Below are positions 42,402-51,588 of a stretch of DNA of 64,000 bases, one piece after another. The first letter of the stretch is position 1; each line of letters opens with the position of its first letter. The notes beneath the pieces are model-generated. The model had not been told where the DNA came from, searched no databases, and worked only from the letters and a program-made list of their open reading frames with translations. Origin of the DNA: Streptosporangium subroseum (lineage in GTDB: Bacteria; Actinomycetota; Actinomycetes; Streptosporangiales; Streptosporangiaceae); NCBI RefSeq assembly GCF_900188345.1, contig NZ_FZOD01000016.1:111621-175620 (forward strand), read 5' to 3'. Both the position numbers and the translations under genes were made by a program.

Positions 42402-44696
42402 ATGAACGCGGACTTGGACCGGCTGGCAGGCGGTGCACACCACGATCCGCACTCGATTCTGGGGGCGCACCTGGGACCGGAGGGTGTGACCATCAGGACG
42501 CTGCGGCCACTGGCGCAGAAGGTCCAGGCGGTCGTGGACGGCCAGGCTCACGAGATGAGACATGTGGCCCACGGAGTGTTCGCGACGACGCTTCCCGGCC
42601 TTGACAAGATCCCCGATTACCGGCTCCGGATCGCCTACGCCGGGGCCGAGCCGTACGAGACCACCGACCCCTACCGGCACTGGCCCACGCTGGGCGAGGT
42701 GGATCTCCATCTGATCGGCGAGGGGCGTCACGAGCGGCTCTGGGAGGTGCTCGGCGCGCGGGTCATGCTGCACGAGGACGTGCAGGGCACGGCCTTCGCC
42801 GTATGGGCGCCGAACGCGCGCGGGGTGCGGGTCCTCGGAGACTTCAACCACTGGGACGGCACCGCGTACCCCATGCGCTCGCTGGGCAGCTCGGGAGTGT
42901 GGGAGCTCTTCATCCCGGGGCTGGGCGAGGGTGACCGCTACAAGTTCGGCGTCCTCGGCGCGGACGGGGTCTGGCGGGCCAAGGCCGACCCGATGGCCCG
43001 GCGCACCGAATGCCCGCCCGCGACCGCGTCGGTGATCGACAAGTCGGAGTACGGCTGGCAGGACGAGGAGTGGATGCGGCGGCGCGCCGGCAGCAATGCG
43101 GCGGCGGAGCCGATGAGCGCCTACGAGGTTCACCTCGGCTCGTGGCGGCCGGGGCTGTCCTACCGGGATATGGCCACCGAGCTGGTCGACTACGTGGTGG
43201 ACATGGGCTTCACCCACGTGGAGTTCATGCCGGTGGCCGAGCATCCGTTCGGCGGTTCCTGGGGCTACCAGGTGACGTCCTACTACGCCCCGACGGCCCG
43301 GTTCGGCACTCCCGACGACTTCCGATACCTGGTGGAACGCCTGCACCAGGCCGGGATCGGGGTGCTGGTCGACTGGGTGCCCGCGCACTTCCCGATGGAC
43401 GACTGGGCGCTGGCCAGGTTCGACGGGACGCCGCTCTACGAGCACGCCGACCCCGCGCGGGGCGAGCACCCCGAATGGGGCACCTACATCTTCGACTTCG
43501 GCCGCCGGGAGGTCCGCAACTTCCTGGTCGCCAACGCGGTCTACTGGCTGCGCGAGTTCCACATCGACGGGCTGCGGGTCGACGCGGTCGCCTCGATGCT
43601 CTATCTCGACTACTCGCGGCGCGAGGGTGAGTGGACGCCCAACGAGTACGGCGGGCGGGAGAACCTCGACGCGGTGGAGTTCCTCAAGGAGATGAACGCG
43701 GTCGCCTATCGGGAGGCGCCGGGCATCACCACCATCGCCGAGGAGTCGACGGCGTGGCCGGGCGTCTCCCGGCCGGTGCACCTGGGTGGGCTGGGCTTCG
43801 GGTTCAAGTGGAACATGGGCTGGATGCACGACACGCTCGCCTATCTCAAGCACGAGCCGATCTTCCGGCGCTACCACCACCACCAGATGACGTTCTCGCT
43901 GATGTACGCCTACTCGGAGAACTTCGTGCTGCCGCTCTCGCACGACGAGGTGGTGCACGGCAAGGGATCGCTGCTCGGCAAGATGCCCGGCGACGAGTGG
44001 CAGCGGTTCGCGAACCTGCGCGCGCTGTTCGCCTTCATGTGGGCCCACCCCGGCAAGCAGGTGCTGTTCATGGGCGGGGAGTTCGGCCAGGGCTCGGAGT
44101 GGTCGGAGGAGCGCGGGCTCGACTGGTGGGTGCTCGACTTCGACGGGCACAAGGGGGTCCAGCGGGTGGTCCGCGATCTCAACCGGATCTACAAGGAGAC
44201 CCCTGCCCTCTGGGACATGGACACCTCCCCCGAGGGCTTCCGCTGGATCGACGCCGACGACGCGATGGGCAACGTGTTCTCGTTCCTTCGCTATGCCAAG
44301 GACGGCTCGGCCCTGGCCTGCGTGGCCAACTTCTCCGGCTCGCCGCACGACGACTACAACCTCGGTCTGCCCTATCCGGGGTCGTGGGAGGAGGTGCTCA
44401 ACACCGACGCCTACGACTACGCGGGCAGCGGGGTGGGCAACCTCGGCACCGTGGAGGCGATCGACGAGCCCCGCCACGGCCTGCCGTACTCCGCCCGCCT
44501 GCGTGTCCCTCCCCTGGGCGCCCTCTGGCTCCGGCAGGTTCCCGTTCCGGCCTACGGGGTCCAGGCCGTCGACGAGAGCGAGCGGGACGCCCCGGCCCCC
44601 CAGGAGGTCCGGGATATCCAGAGCGCTCAGAGCATTCAGAACGGGCAGAGCGGCCCGGGCAAACGGAGCATCGGAGAACCGGCCGCGGAGGGATGA
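42402..44696 (+). CDS. glgB: 1,4-alpha-glucan branching enzyme
   Basis: A 764-residue GH13 branching enzyme that forms alpha-1,6 branches. It has an N1 domain (about residues 1-100), the CBM48 domain (FAVWAPNARGVRVLGDFNHWDG, about 130) and the catalytic barrel: DWVPAHFP, GLRVDAVASMLYLDYSR (nucleophile Asp), TIAEESTAWPGV (acid/base Glu) and LPLSHDEVVHGKGS. The C-terminus carries about 30 extra polar residues. It belongs with glgE, treS and maltokinase, but here it is separated from them by about 17 kb of unrelated genes and has its own promoter region and terminator. Confidence 0.96.
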   Translation: MNADLDRLAGGAHHDPHSILGAHLGPEGVTIRTLRPLAQKVQAVVDGQAHEMRHVAHGVFATTLPGLDKIPDYRLRIAYAGAEPYETTDPYRHWPTLGEVDLHLIGEGRHERLWEVLGARVMLHEDVQGTAFAVWAPNARGVRVLGDFNHWDGTAYPMRSLGSSGVWELFIPGLGEGDRYKFGVLGADGVWRAKADPMARRTECPPATASVIDKSEYGWQDEEWMRRRAGSNAAAEPMSAYEVHLGSWRPGLSYRDMATELVDYVVDMGFTHVEFMPVAEHPFGGSWGYQVTSYYAPTARFGTPDDFRYLVERLHQAGIGVLVDWVPAHFPMDDWALARFDGTPLYEHADPARGEHPEWGTYIFDFGRREVRNFLVANAVYWLREFHIDGLRVDAVASMLYLDYSRREGEWTPNEYGGRENLDAVEFLKEMNAVAYREAPGITTIAEESTAWPGVSRPVHLGGLGFGFKWNMGWMHDTLAYLKHEPIFRRYHHHQMTFSLMYAYSENFVLPLSHDEVVHGKGSLLGKMPGDEWQRFANLRALFAFMWAHPGKQVLFMGGEFGQGSEWSEERGLDWWVLDFDGHKGVQRVVRDLNRIYKETPALWDMDTSPEGFRWIDADDAMGNVFSFLRYAKDGSALACVANFSGSPHDDYNLGLPYPGSWEEVLNTDAYDYAGSGVGNLGTVEAIDEPRHGLPYSARLRVPPLGALWLRQVPVPAYGVQAVDESERDAPAPQEVRDIQSAQSIQNGQSGPGKRSIGEPAAEG

Positions 44697-44731
44697 GCCG
44701 CAGACGGTAGCCTCCGCTCCCAACCCGCATT

Positions 44732-44762
44732 CGGGCCGGTCACCTGTCGTGTGACCGGCCCG
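44732..44762 (+). terminator. glgB terminator
   Basis: A perfect 12-bp stem (44732-44743 with 44751-44762) and 7-nt loop, followed by TTTC. It lies 36 bases after the glgB stop. Confidence 0.85.
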
Positions 44763-44945
44763 TTTCATATCTCGGTCGAACCGGTCGCTCAACAGACAAC
44801 CGGCCCGTTTCATGTTTTGGTCGAACCGGTCGCTCAACAGACAACCGGCCCGTTTCATGTCTTGGTCGAACCGGTCACTCAACGGGCGACCGGTTCGTTT
44901 CATGTCTCTTTCAGGCTGGCCGCTCGATATGGGGTCGGCCTTTTT
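44754..44945. repeat. 45-bp tandem repeat with terminator-like hairpins
   Basis: Three near-identical 45-bp units (44754-44798, 44799-44843, 44844-44888) and a degenerate fourth. Each unit junction contains CCGGT, 13 bases, ACCGG followed by CCCGTTTCAT, so every copy can form a hairpin before a T-rich tail. The series ends in GGCCG...CGGCC plus TTTTT (44918-44945), a classical intrinsic terminator. The unit is 15 codons long and open in frames of both strands, but no gene is implied. Confidence 0.85.
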
Positions 44946-45118
44946 GCGCTTCGCGCCCATCCGTAATTCGGCCTACCACCCCGCCCGGATGTGACGCCCA
45001 GCCGCGATCCGGCCCGCGTCTCCCCTGCTCCGCAGGTCATTCGTCACGCGCTCAACCGGCGCGTGTACGTCACATGGACGGAAAACCTTAAATCGGCCTT
45101 ATATCGACGGACAAGGCA

Positions 45119-45174
45119 TTGACCGCCCGCGAACGAGAACCTACGCTCTGAGAACTAATAGGAAACTTTCCTAT
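45119..45174 (+). promoter_or_regulatory. GH18 chitinase promoter and palindromic operator
   Basis: TTGACC (45119-45124), 17 bases, TACGCT (45142-45147). The expected start of transcription is about 45154. Just downstream is the perfect palindrome ATAGGAAA-C-TTTCCTAT (45158-45174). A closely related palindrome has the same position before the GH19 chitinase at 59.9 kb. Confidence 0.8.
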
Positions 45175-45213
45175 GAATACGGGGACTAGGCACCAACTGA
45201 CCTGGAGCGACCC

Positions 45214-46836
45214 TTGCGACGAATTACCATCGGCTCCTTCATCGCAGCGGCGGCGCTGCTCGCCCCCATGGGGATGAACGCCGCGACGGCCGCCACTCCC
45301 GCCACGGCCACCTATTCCACCGTGTCCGACTGGGGCTCAGGCTTCGAGGGCAAGGTCACCGTGAAAGCGGGAACGAGTGCCCTGACGAGCTGGAAGGTCG
45401 AGTTCGACCTCCCCGCCGGCAAGTCGATCCCCTCCGCGTGGGACGCCGATCTCACCAAGAGCGGCGATCACTACACCTTCGTCAACAAGTCGTGGAACGG
45501 GGCCGTGGCGGCAGGGGCCACCGTGAGCTTCGGATTCAACGGCGCGCCCGGCGGACTGACCGGCGTGCTGAACTGCAAGCTCAACGGCGGCGCCTGCAAC
45601 GGCACCGGCACCCCGGACCCCACGCCGACCCCGACGCCGACGCCGACGGTCACCCCGACGCCGACGCCCACTCCGACCCCGACCCCGACCCCGACGGTCA
45701 CCCCGACCGTTCCCCCGGTCTCGGGTAAGAAGCTCGTCGGATACTTCACCGAATGGGGCGTCTACGCCCGCAACTACCACGTGAAGAATCTGGTCACGAG
45801 TGGTTCGGCGGCGAAGCTGACGCACATCCTGTATGCGTTCGGCAACACCGCGGGCGGCCGATGCAGCATCGGCGACTCCTACGCCGACTATGACAAGGCC
45901 TACACCGCCGACCAGAGCGTCGACGGCGTGGCCGACACGTGGGACCAGCCGCTGCGCGGCAACTTCAACCAGCTCCGCAAGCTGAAGAAGGCCTACCCGA
46001 ACATCAAGGTCATCTGGTCGTTCGGCGGCTGGACCTGGTCCGGCGGCTTCACCCAGGCCGCGGCCAACCCGGCGGCGTTCGCCGAGTCCTGCTACAACCT
46101 GGTCGAGGACCCGCGCTGGGCCGACGTGTTCGACGGCATCGACGTCGACTGGGAGTACCCCAACGCCTGCGGTCTGAGCTGTGACGCCAGCGGCCCGAAC
46201 GCGTTCAAGAACGTGATCTCCGCTCTGCGGAGCAGGTTCGGCGCCAACGCCCTGGTCACCGCGGCGACCACCGCCGACGGCTCCGCCGGCGGCAAGATCG
46301 ACGTCGCCGACTACGCCGGTGCCATCAACAACCTGAACTGGCTCATGCCGATGACGTACGACTACTTCGGCTCGTTCAACGCTCAGGGACCGACGGCCCC
46401 GCACTCGCCCCTCACCTCCTACACCGGCATCCCGACGGCCGGTTTCAACTCCGACGCCGCGATCCAGAAGTTCAAGGCCAAGGGAATCCCCGCCAGCAAG
46501 CTCCTGCTCGGCATCGGCTTCTACGGCCGAGGCTGGAGCGGCGTGACGCAGGCGGCTCCGGGCGGCACCGCGACCGGCGCGGCCCCGGGCACCTACGAGG
46601 CGGGCAACGAGGACTACAAGGTCCTCAAGACCAAGTGCCCGGCCACCGGCACCGTCGGCGGCACCGCCTACGCCTTCTGCAACGGCCAGTGGTGGAGCTA
46701 CGACACCCCCAGCACCATCGCCGGCAAGATGACCTACGCCAAGAACCAGGGTCTGGGCGGCGCGTTCTTCTGGGAGACCAGCGGAGACACCGCCAACGGT
46801 GAGCTCATCACCGCGATCGCCAACGGCCTCAAGTAA
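45214..46836 (+). CDS. Secreted GH18 chitinase with CBM2 domain
   Basis: A 540-residue secreted chitinase. Signal peptide about residues 1-30; a CBM2-type carbohydrate-binding domain (about 31-130: YSTVSDWGSGFEGKVTVKAG, SWNGAVAAGATVSFGFNG, with Cys near its end); a Pro-Thr linker (about 133-170); then GH18. The catalytic motif DGIDVDWEYP places the acid Glu at residue 314, and FGGWTWSGGF and MTYDYFG are further signatures. Start TTG 45214 has GGAG 6-7 nt upstream. It is controlled from the 45119-45174 promoter/operator and ends at a hairpin at 46848. Substrate: chitin chains outside the cell. Confidence 0.95.
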   Translation: MRRITIGSFIAAAALLAPMGMNAATAATPATATYSTVSDWGSGFEGKVTVKAGTSALTSWKVEFDLPAGKSIPSAWDADLTKSGDHYTFVNKSWNGAVAAGATVSFGFNGAPGGLTGVLNCKLNGGACNGTGTPDPTPTPTPTPTVTPTPTPTPTPTPTPTVTPTVPPVSGKKLVGYFTEWGVYARNYHVKNLVTSGSAAKLTHILYAFGNTAGGRCSIGDSYADYDKAYTADQSVDGVADTWDQPLRGNFNQLRKLKKAYPNIKVIWSFGGWTWSGGFTQAAANPAAFAESCYNLVEDPRWADVFDGIDVDWEYPNACGLSCDASGPNAFKNVISALRSRFGANALVTAATTADGSAGGKIDVADYAGAINNLNWLMPMTYDYFGSFNAQGPTAPHSPLTSYTGIPTAGFNSDAAIQKFKAKGIPASKLLLGIGFYGRGWSGVTQAAPGGTATGAAPGTYEAGNEDYKVLKTKCPATGTVGGTAYAFCNGQWWSYDTPSTIAGKMTYAKNQGLGGAFFWETSGDTANGELITAIANGLK

Positions 46837-46847
46837 TATTTCGAACA

Positions 46848-46885
46848 CTCGGCCCTCCGTGTGCGTTACGCCGCGGGGGGCCGAG
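46848..46885 (+). terminator. Terminator after GH18 chitinase
   Basis: CTCGGCCC (46848-46855) pairs with GGGCCGAG (46878-46885), with further partial pairing inside, followed by CCCGTTTC. Confidence 0.7.
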
Positions 46886-46984
46886 CCCGTTTCTGAGAAG
46901 ATCCTCTAAATCCGGGGCAAAGTATTCACCAGGGACGAATCGCTACCTAGACTCCGAATCGCCTGTTGATCCCCCGGAGGACAA

Positions 46985-48961
46985 GTGCGACTTCGAGCCC
47001 TCGTGGCCATGGCGATCGTGTTCAGCCTCGCCCCCGCCGTACCTGCCTTCGCCGGGAGTCCCCCGGCGCCCGCCCCTTCCGCGACACCCGCTCCCGCCAC
47101 GACCGAGAACCCTCCGGCACCCGCTCCCCCCGCGGAGGATCCGGCCGCCCCTCCGAAGCTGGAGGCCGGCCTCGGGGTGGACACCGACGGGGCACGGGTC
47201 ATCGTCGAGGTGGCGGCCCCCGCCGAGGCGGCCCCCGTCGCCGGGGAGGCGCGACTGCTACCCGACGCACAGGTGATTCTGGAGCCGCCGGACACCTCCT
47301 TCATCGTCGTCCAGGGCACCGGCGAGTCCCTGACCCGCCTGGCCGAGGACCCTCGCGTCCGCTCCATCCGCCGGGACCGCGCCTACTTCCCCACCTCGCT
47401 GGCCTCCGGCCTGCAGGTGATCGGCGCTGACAAGGCACACGGAGCCGGGATCAGAGGCGAGGGTCAGACGATCGCGATCATCGACACCGGGATCGACGCC
47501 GGTCACCCCGATCTCGCGAACAAGGTCGTGGATCAGGAATGCTTCTCCGTGACGGACGAGAGCGAGGGCGCCCAGTCGCTCTGTCCCAACGGGGATGAGA
47601 CCGACTCCGAATCCGCCGACGCCAAGACCCCCGCCTGCCTCGACGGTGGGGTCAACCTGTGCGACCACGGCACCCACGTGGCGGGCATCGCCCACGCCGT
47701 CGCGCCCGACGCGGGCATCGTGGCGATCCAGGTCTTCAGCCGGATCAACGACTGCGACGAGGGTGGAGCCTGCCTCACCGCCTACGAGTCCTCGCTCCTG
47801 CTCGCCCTCGATCGCGTCGCGGAGCTCAAGAACACCATTCCGGGTCTCGTCGCGGTGAACCTCAGCCTCGGGGGCGGGCTCTACGAGGGGGCATGCGACG
47901 CCGAGCCCGACCTGGCAGCGATGAAGGAGCGGGTCGAGGTCCTGCGCGCCAAGGGCGTGGCCGTCGTCGCCGCGGCCGGGAACGAGGGCTCCCCCGGCGC
48001 CGGGGCTCCCGGCTGTCTGTCCGGCGCGGTGACCGTGGGCGCGACCGATGACGGCGACCACGTTCCCTACTGGTCCAACTACGGCTCCGTACTCGACCTC
48101 TTCGCCCCCGGCGTCGACATCGACTCCGCGGTGCCGGGCGGCGGACACCAGGTCTACAGCGGGACCTCGATGTCCACCCCCCACGTCACCGGCGCCATGG
48201 CGCTGATGGCGCAGAAGTCCCCCGGCGCTCCGGACGCGCTGCTCGACCTGCTCAAGGCGGCGGGCCGCCCGATCGTCTACGACGGGGTGAGCACCCCGCG
48301 CCTGGACCTGGGCGTCGCGATCGCCGGAGACACTCCCGATCCCGCCATAACCCAGAACCCCGATCCGGGAGACGGATCCACCCCGGGCGACCCCGATGAC
48401 GACCTGGCGGGCGACCCGAGCCCCGAGCCGAGCTCGGGTCCCTCCCCGGTCAGCGACCCGCCGGCCCCCGCGCCGGAGCCGATTCCCCTGCCGCAGGTCA
48501 CCGTCACCGTCACCGTGACCGCCACCCCCGCCACCCCCGCCGCGGCGCCCGTCATGTGCACGCGCGGCACGTCCAAGAAGACGCTGACCGCCGCGCAGTG
48601 GGCCGTGGAGATCACCCGGGGCAAGGGAACGCTGCCCGACGCGACGCTCGCCTGCTATCTCGGCATGACCGCCAAGGCCAGCAAGGTCTTCTCCGAGCTC
48701 ACGCGCGTCTCCACCCTGGGTACGGCCTACCGGGTGCTCAAGCCCGCCAAGAAGACCGCCAGGGCCGGTTTCGAGAGCGAACTGCTCGCCGCCTGGCTGA
48801 ACTGGGCCCATGGCGGGGTCAACTTCACCGCGAAGGTCGGCAAGACGACCACGTTCAGGGACGCCCTCACGTCGGCGGAGAAAAAGCGCCTGAAAGGTAC
48901 TCCGCCCTCTACAACCACCTTGCTCCTGAGAAAGCAGGTGAACACCCGCCATGCGATATAA
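46985..48961 (+). CDS. Secreted S8 (subtilisin-like) serine protease
   Basis: A 658-residue exported subtilase. Signal peptide about residues 1-23; a Pro/Ala-rich and propeptide-like region to about 140 (I9-type: FIVVQGTGESLTRLAEDPRV); catalytic triad Asp in IAIIDTGIDAGHPDL (about 160), His in CDHGTHVAGIAHA (about 226), Ser in GTSMSTPHVTG (about 397). A Pro/Asp-rich linker and a short C-terminal domain of unknown type (CTRGTSKKTLTAAQWAVEI) follow. Start GTG 46985 has GGAGG 6-7 nt upstream. sppA follows after 30 bases, so the two protease genes may share a transcript. Confidence 0.93.
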   Translation: MRLRALVAMAIVFSLAPAVPAFAGSPPAPAPSATPAPATTENPPAPAPPAEDPAAPPKLEAGLGVDTDGARVIVEVAAPAEAAPVAGEARLLPDAQVILEPPDTSFIVVQGTGESLTRLAEDPRVRSIRRDRAYFPTSLASGLQVIGADKAHGAGIRGEGQTIAIIDTGIDAGHPDLANKVVDQECFSVTDESEGAQSLCPNGDETDSESADAKTPACLDGGVNLCDHGTHVAGIAHAVAPDAGIVAIQVFSRINDCDEGGACLTAYESSLLLALDRVAELKNTIPGLVAVNLSLGGGLYEGACDAEPDLAAMKERVEVLRAKGVAVVAAAGNEGSPGAGAPGCLSGAVTVGATDDGDHVPYWSNYGSVLDLFAPGVDIDSAVPGGGHQVYSGTSMSTPHVTGAMALMAQKSPGAPDALLDLLKAAGRPIVYDGVSTPRLDLGVAIAGDTPDPAITQNPDPGDGSTPGDPDDDLAGDPSPEPSSGPSPVSDPPAPAPEPIPLPQVTVTVTVTATPATPAAAPVMCTRGTSKKTLTAAQWAVEITRGKGTLPDATLACYLGMTAKASKVFSELTRVSTLGTAYRVLKPAKKTARAGFESELLAAWLNWAHGGVNFTAKVGKTTTFRDALTSAEKKRLKGTPPSTTTLLLRKQVNTRHAI

Positions 48962-48991
48962 GTCGGCGATGTGTCGCTTAGGGTGAAGAAC

Positions 48992-50692
48992 ATGGACGCG
49001 ACCAAGGTGATCATCGACACCGTCGACCGGTACCGGCAGCGGCGCACCGCTCCACTGGTCCTAGAGCTCGACCTCACCGAGGGCCTGACCCAGGGACCCC
49101 CGGCGGATCCGCTGAGCGCCATCCTGTCGATGCGCAGGACGAGCCTGGCCGATGTGCTGTCCGGGCTGAAGCGCGGCGGGAAGGACCCCCGGGTCAAGGC
49201 GCTGGTCGTCAAGATCGGCACCCAGCCGCTGGGACTGGCGATGGTGCAGGAGCTGCGCCAGGCCGTGACCCGTTTCCGGGCGGCGGGCAAGCTGACGATC
49301 GCGTTCGCCGAGACCTTCGGCGAGTTCGGGGCCGGCACCGTCCCCTACTATCTGGCCAGCGCCTTCGAGCGGGTCTACCTGCAGCCGTCGGGCGACGTCG
49401 GGCTCACCGGCGTCGCGATGGAGCAGCGTTTCCTGCGGGGCGCGCTGGGCAAGCTCGGCGTCGAATACCAGATCGGCCAGCGGCACGAATACAAGACCGC
49501 GGCCAACACCTTCACCCAGGACCACATGACCGACGCCCACCGCGAGTCGATGGGCCGCATCACCGAGTCGGTCACCGAGCAGGTCATCGCGGGCGTCGCC
49601 GAGGGACGCGGGCTCGACCCCGCGAAGGTCCGCGAGCTCATCGACCGGGGCCCCTTCATCGGCGCCGAGGCGGTCGAAGCGGGGCTGGTGGACCGGCTGG
49701 CCTACCGTGACGAGGTCTACGACGAGGTCAAGCAGGCCGTGGGCGACGACTCGCTGCTGCTCTACGTCGGCCGCTACGCCAAGAACCTGATCGCCAGGAA
49801 GCTCCCGCATCCCGGTGAGCAGACCGTCGCGCTGGTCCACGGCACCGGCGCGATCCGGCTCGGCCGCAGTGGCCGCAGCCCGCTGGGCGGCGGTGGCGCG
49901 ATGGGCTCCGACACCATCTGCGCCGCCCTCCGCGCGGCCCGCCGCGACGACAACGTGAAGGCCGTCGTCTTCCGGGTGGACAGTCCCGGAGGCTCTTACG
50001 TGGCCTCCGACGCCATCTGGCGCGAGGTCGTGCTCACCCGCAAGGCGGGCAAGCCCATCGTGATCTCGATGGGCGACCTGGCCGCCTCCGGCGGTTACAT
50101 GGTCTCGATGGCCGCCGACGTGATCGTGGCGCAGCCGGGCACGCTCACCGGTTCCATCGGCGTCTTCGGCGGCAAGGCCGTCATCGGCGGGCTGCTGGAG
50201 AAGCTCGGGGTGTCCTCCGAGACCGTCGGAGAAGGCGCCAACGCCGGGATGTTCTCCCCCACGAACGCCTTCTCCGAGGCGCAGTGGGCACGGGTCAACG
50301 CCTGGCTCGACCGGGTCTACGACGACTTCGTGAACAAGGTGGCCGAGGGCCGCGGCCTGCCCCGCGAGCGTGCCCACGAGCTGGCCAAGGGCCGGGTCTG
50401 GACCGGCGCCGACGCGCGCGAACGCGGTCTCGTCGACGAGCTCGGCGGTCTTGAGGACGCCCTCGCGCTGGCCAGGGGCAAGGCCAGGCTCGCCGACGAT
50501 GCCCCCGTCCGCATCTATCCCAGGCTGAGCCCGCTGGAGCGCCTGCGCCCGGCGGAGTCCAGCGAGGACAAGTCCGCCGCCCTGGCCCAGGTCCGCCTGG
50601 AGGCGTGGGGCCCGATCGCCCACCTCGCCACCGAGCTCGGCCTGCCCTCGTACGGCCCGCTCATGCTCCCGGGCGGGTGGACGATCCGCTGA
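48992..50692 (+). CDS. sppA: Signal peptide peptidase SppA (67K-like)
   Basis: A 566-residue tandem S49 protease. The C-terminal half carries the nucleophile Ser in GDLAASGGYMVSMAAD and FRVDSPGGSYVASD; the N-terminal half has the Lys-bearing region (QRHEYKTAANTFT), the two-halves layout of E. coli-type SppA where the Ser and Lys come from different halves. No transmembrane helix is evident at the start. ATG 48992 is preferred (AGGGTG 7-8 nt upstream) over GTG 48971. It degrades cleaved signal peptides or membrane-associated peptides. Confidence 0.93.
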   Translation: MDATKVIIDTVDRYRQRRTAPLVLELDLTEGLTQGPPADPLSAILSMRRTSLADVLSGLKRGGKDPRVKALVVKIGTQPLGLAMVQELRQAVTRFRAAGKLTIAFAETFGEFGAGTVPYYLASAFERVYLQPSGDVGLTGVAMEQRFLRGALGKLGVEYQIGQRHEYKTAANTFTQDHMTDAHRESMGRITESVTEQVIAGVAEGRGLDPAKVRELIDRGPFIGAEAVEAGLVDRLAYRDEVYDEVKQAVGDDSLLLYVGRYAKNLIARKLPHPGEQTVALVHGTGAIRLGRSGRSPLGGGGAMGSDTICAALRAARRDDNVKAVVFRVDSPGGSYVASDAIWREVVLTRKAGKPIVISMGDLAASGGYMVSMAADVIVAQPGTLTGSIGVFGGKAVIGGLLEKLGVSSETVGEGANAGMFSPTNAFSEAQWARVNAWLDRVYDDFVNKVAEGRGLPRERAHELAKGRVWTGADARERGLVDELGGLEDALALARGKARLADDAPVRIYPRLSPLERLRPAESSEDKSAALAQVRLEAWGPIAHLATELGLPSYGPLMLPGGWTIR

Positions 50693-50711
50693 CGCGTGCC
50701 GCCGGAACCGA

Positions 50712-50760
50712 CGTTCCCCGTCTCGCGTTCGGCGGACGGGGAACGGCGTTCGGCGGACGG
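50712..50760. terminator. Hairpin and direct repeat after sppA
   Basis: An 11-bp stem (50712-50722 with 50735-50745). A perfect 15-bp direct repeat overlaps it (50725-50739 and 50746-50760). It lies between the convergent sppA and flavin reductase genes. Confidence 0.7.
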
Positions 50761-50860
50761 TCTCACCCCCTGGGAGCGAGCGGTCCGAGTTCCTCGCGAG
50801 CCGGCAGGCCATGCCGATCACCGTGAGAGGCCGCCGCGAATGCGCCCGGGGTGCCGGCGA

Positions 50861-51340
50861 TCAGGCGGTGGGCCGGTAGCGGCCGCGGAACCGCACGAGC
50901 GGGAGAAGTGCCGAGTCCACGTAGTCGACCGCGAGGACCCTGGCGATGAAAAGCGTGTGGTCCCCCGCCGGGACGACCTGGACCGTCTCGGCCTCCAGGG
51001 CGGTCACGCCGCCGTCCACGATGAGTGCCCCGCTCAGCTCACCCCGGTGGTGCGGCGTCCCCGCGAGCAGGAGCCGCGCGCCGGGGCGACCGGCGGTGGC
51101 GAAGCGACTGGCGATCGTCTTCTGCCCGGTCGACAGCACGCTGGCGGCCCAGCGGTCGTGGCGGAGCAGAAGCTCGTTGAGGTAGCGGGTGTTCTCCATG
51201 CTCACCATCACGAGCCGCGGGTCCAGTGAGACCGAGGTGAAGGTCGCGACCGTGGTCCCCACGTCGTCACGCTCATCCTTGACGGTGATGACCGTCACGG
51301 CGGTCGGCACCTGGGCCATTGCCTCGATGAACTCACTCAT
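50861..51340 (-). CDS. Flavin reductase family protein
   Basis: A 159-residue flavin reductase/FMN-binding split-barrel protein. It has the family start TAVTVITVKDERDDVGTTVATFTSVSLDP and the GDHTLFIARVLAVDY strand near the end. Such proteins supply FMNH2 to two-component monooxygenases or bind flavin themselves. No partner monooxygenase lies beside it. Start ATG 51340 (MSEFIEAM) has GGGATGA about 9 nt upstream; ATG 51352 is possible. Confidence 0.88.
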   Translation of the reverse strand: MSEFIEAMAQVPTAVTVITVKDERDDVGTTVATFTSVSLDPRLVMVSMENTRYLNELLLRHDRWAASVLSTGQKTIASRFATAGRPGARLLLAGTPHHRGELSGALIVDGGVTALEAETVQVVPAGDHTLFIARVLAVDYVDSALLPLVRFRGRYRPTA

Positions 51341-51508
51341 GCCGGTAATCATCCCGGAAACCGGTGTCACCCTTGGCATCGCCCGTGAACGGGACTCCGG
51401 CGGGCCCGATGAATCCCGTGAGCTCGGACGGGCACCGCGAACACGGCGGCACACGACGTACGCGGCGGCACACGGCGTCCACGACGTCCACGGCGTCCCG
51501 GGCGGAAA

Positions 51509-51548
51509 CCGTACGGCCCGCACCGGTGGAGCGGTGCGGGCCGTACGG
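51509..51548 (-). terminator. Terminator of the osmoprotectant transporter operon
   Basis: A perfect 17-bp stem (51509-51525 with 51532-51548) and 6-nt loop, followed leftward by GGTTTCC. It lies 41 bases past the binding-protein stop. Confidence 0.9.
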
Positions 51549-51588
51549 CTGGATCAGATCGAAACAGGAGAAAAACGATCAGGAGCGA

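Noticed and set aside
44754..44945. CRISPR-like array
   Set aside because: The 45-bp units are continuous with no unique spacers, and no cas gene is present.
42372..44960. Long open frame (about 860 codons) on the strand opposite glgB
   Set aside because: It mirrors glgB in high-GC codons, with low-complexity Arg/Gly/Val-rich translation and no conserved motif. The same applies to long opposite frames at 15093-17321, 1793-3379, 13052-14857 and 49061-50821.
44751..44966. A 71-residue protein with 15-residue repeats
   Set aside because: The frame arises from the 45-bp repeat, has no ribosome site and overlaps the terminator array.
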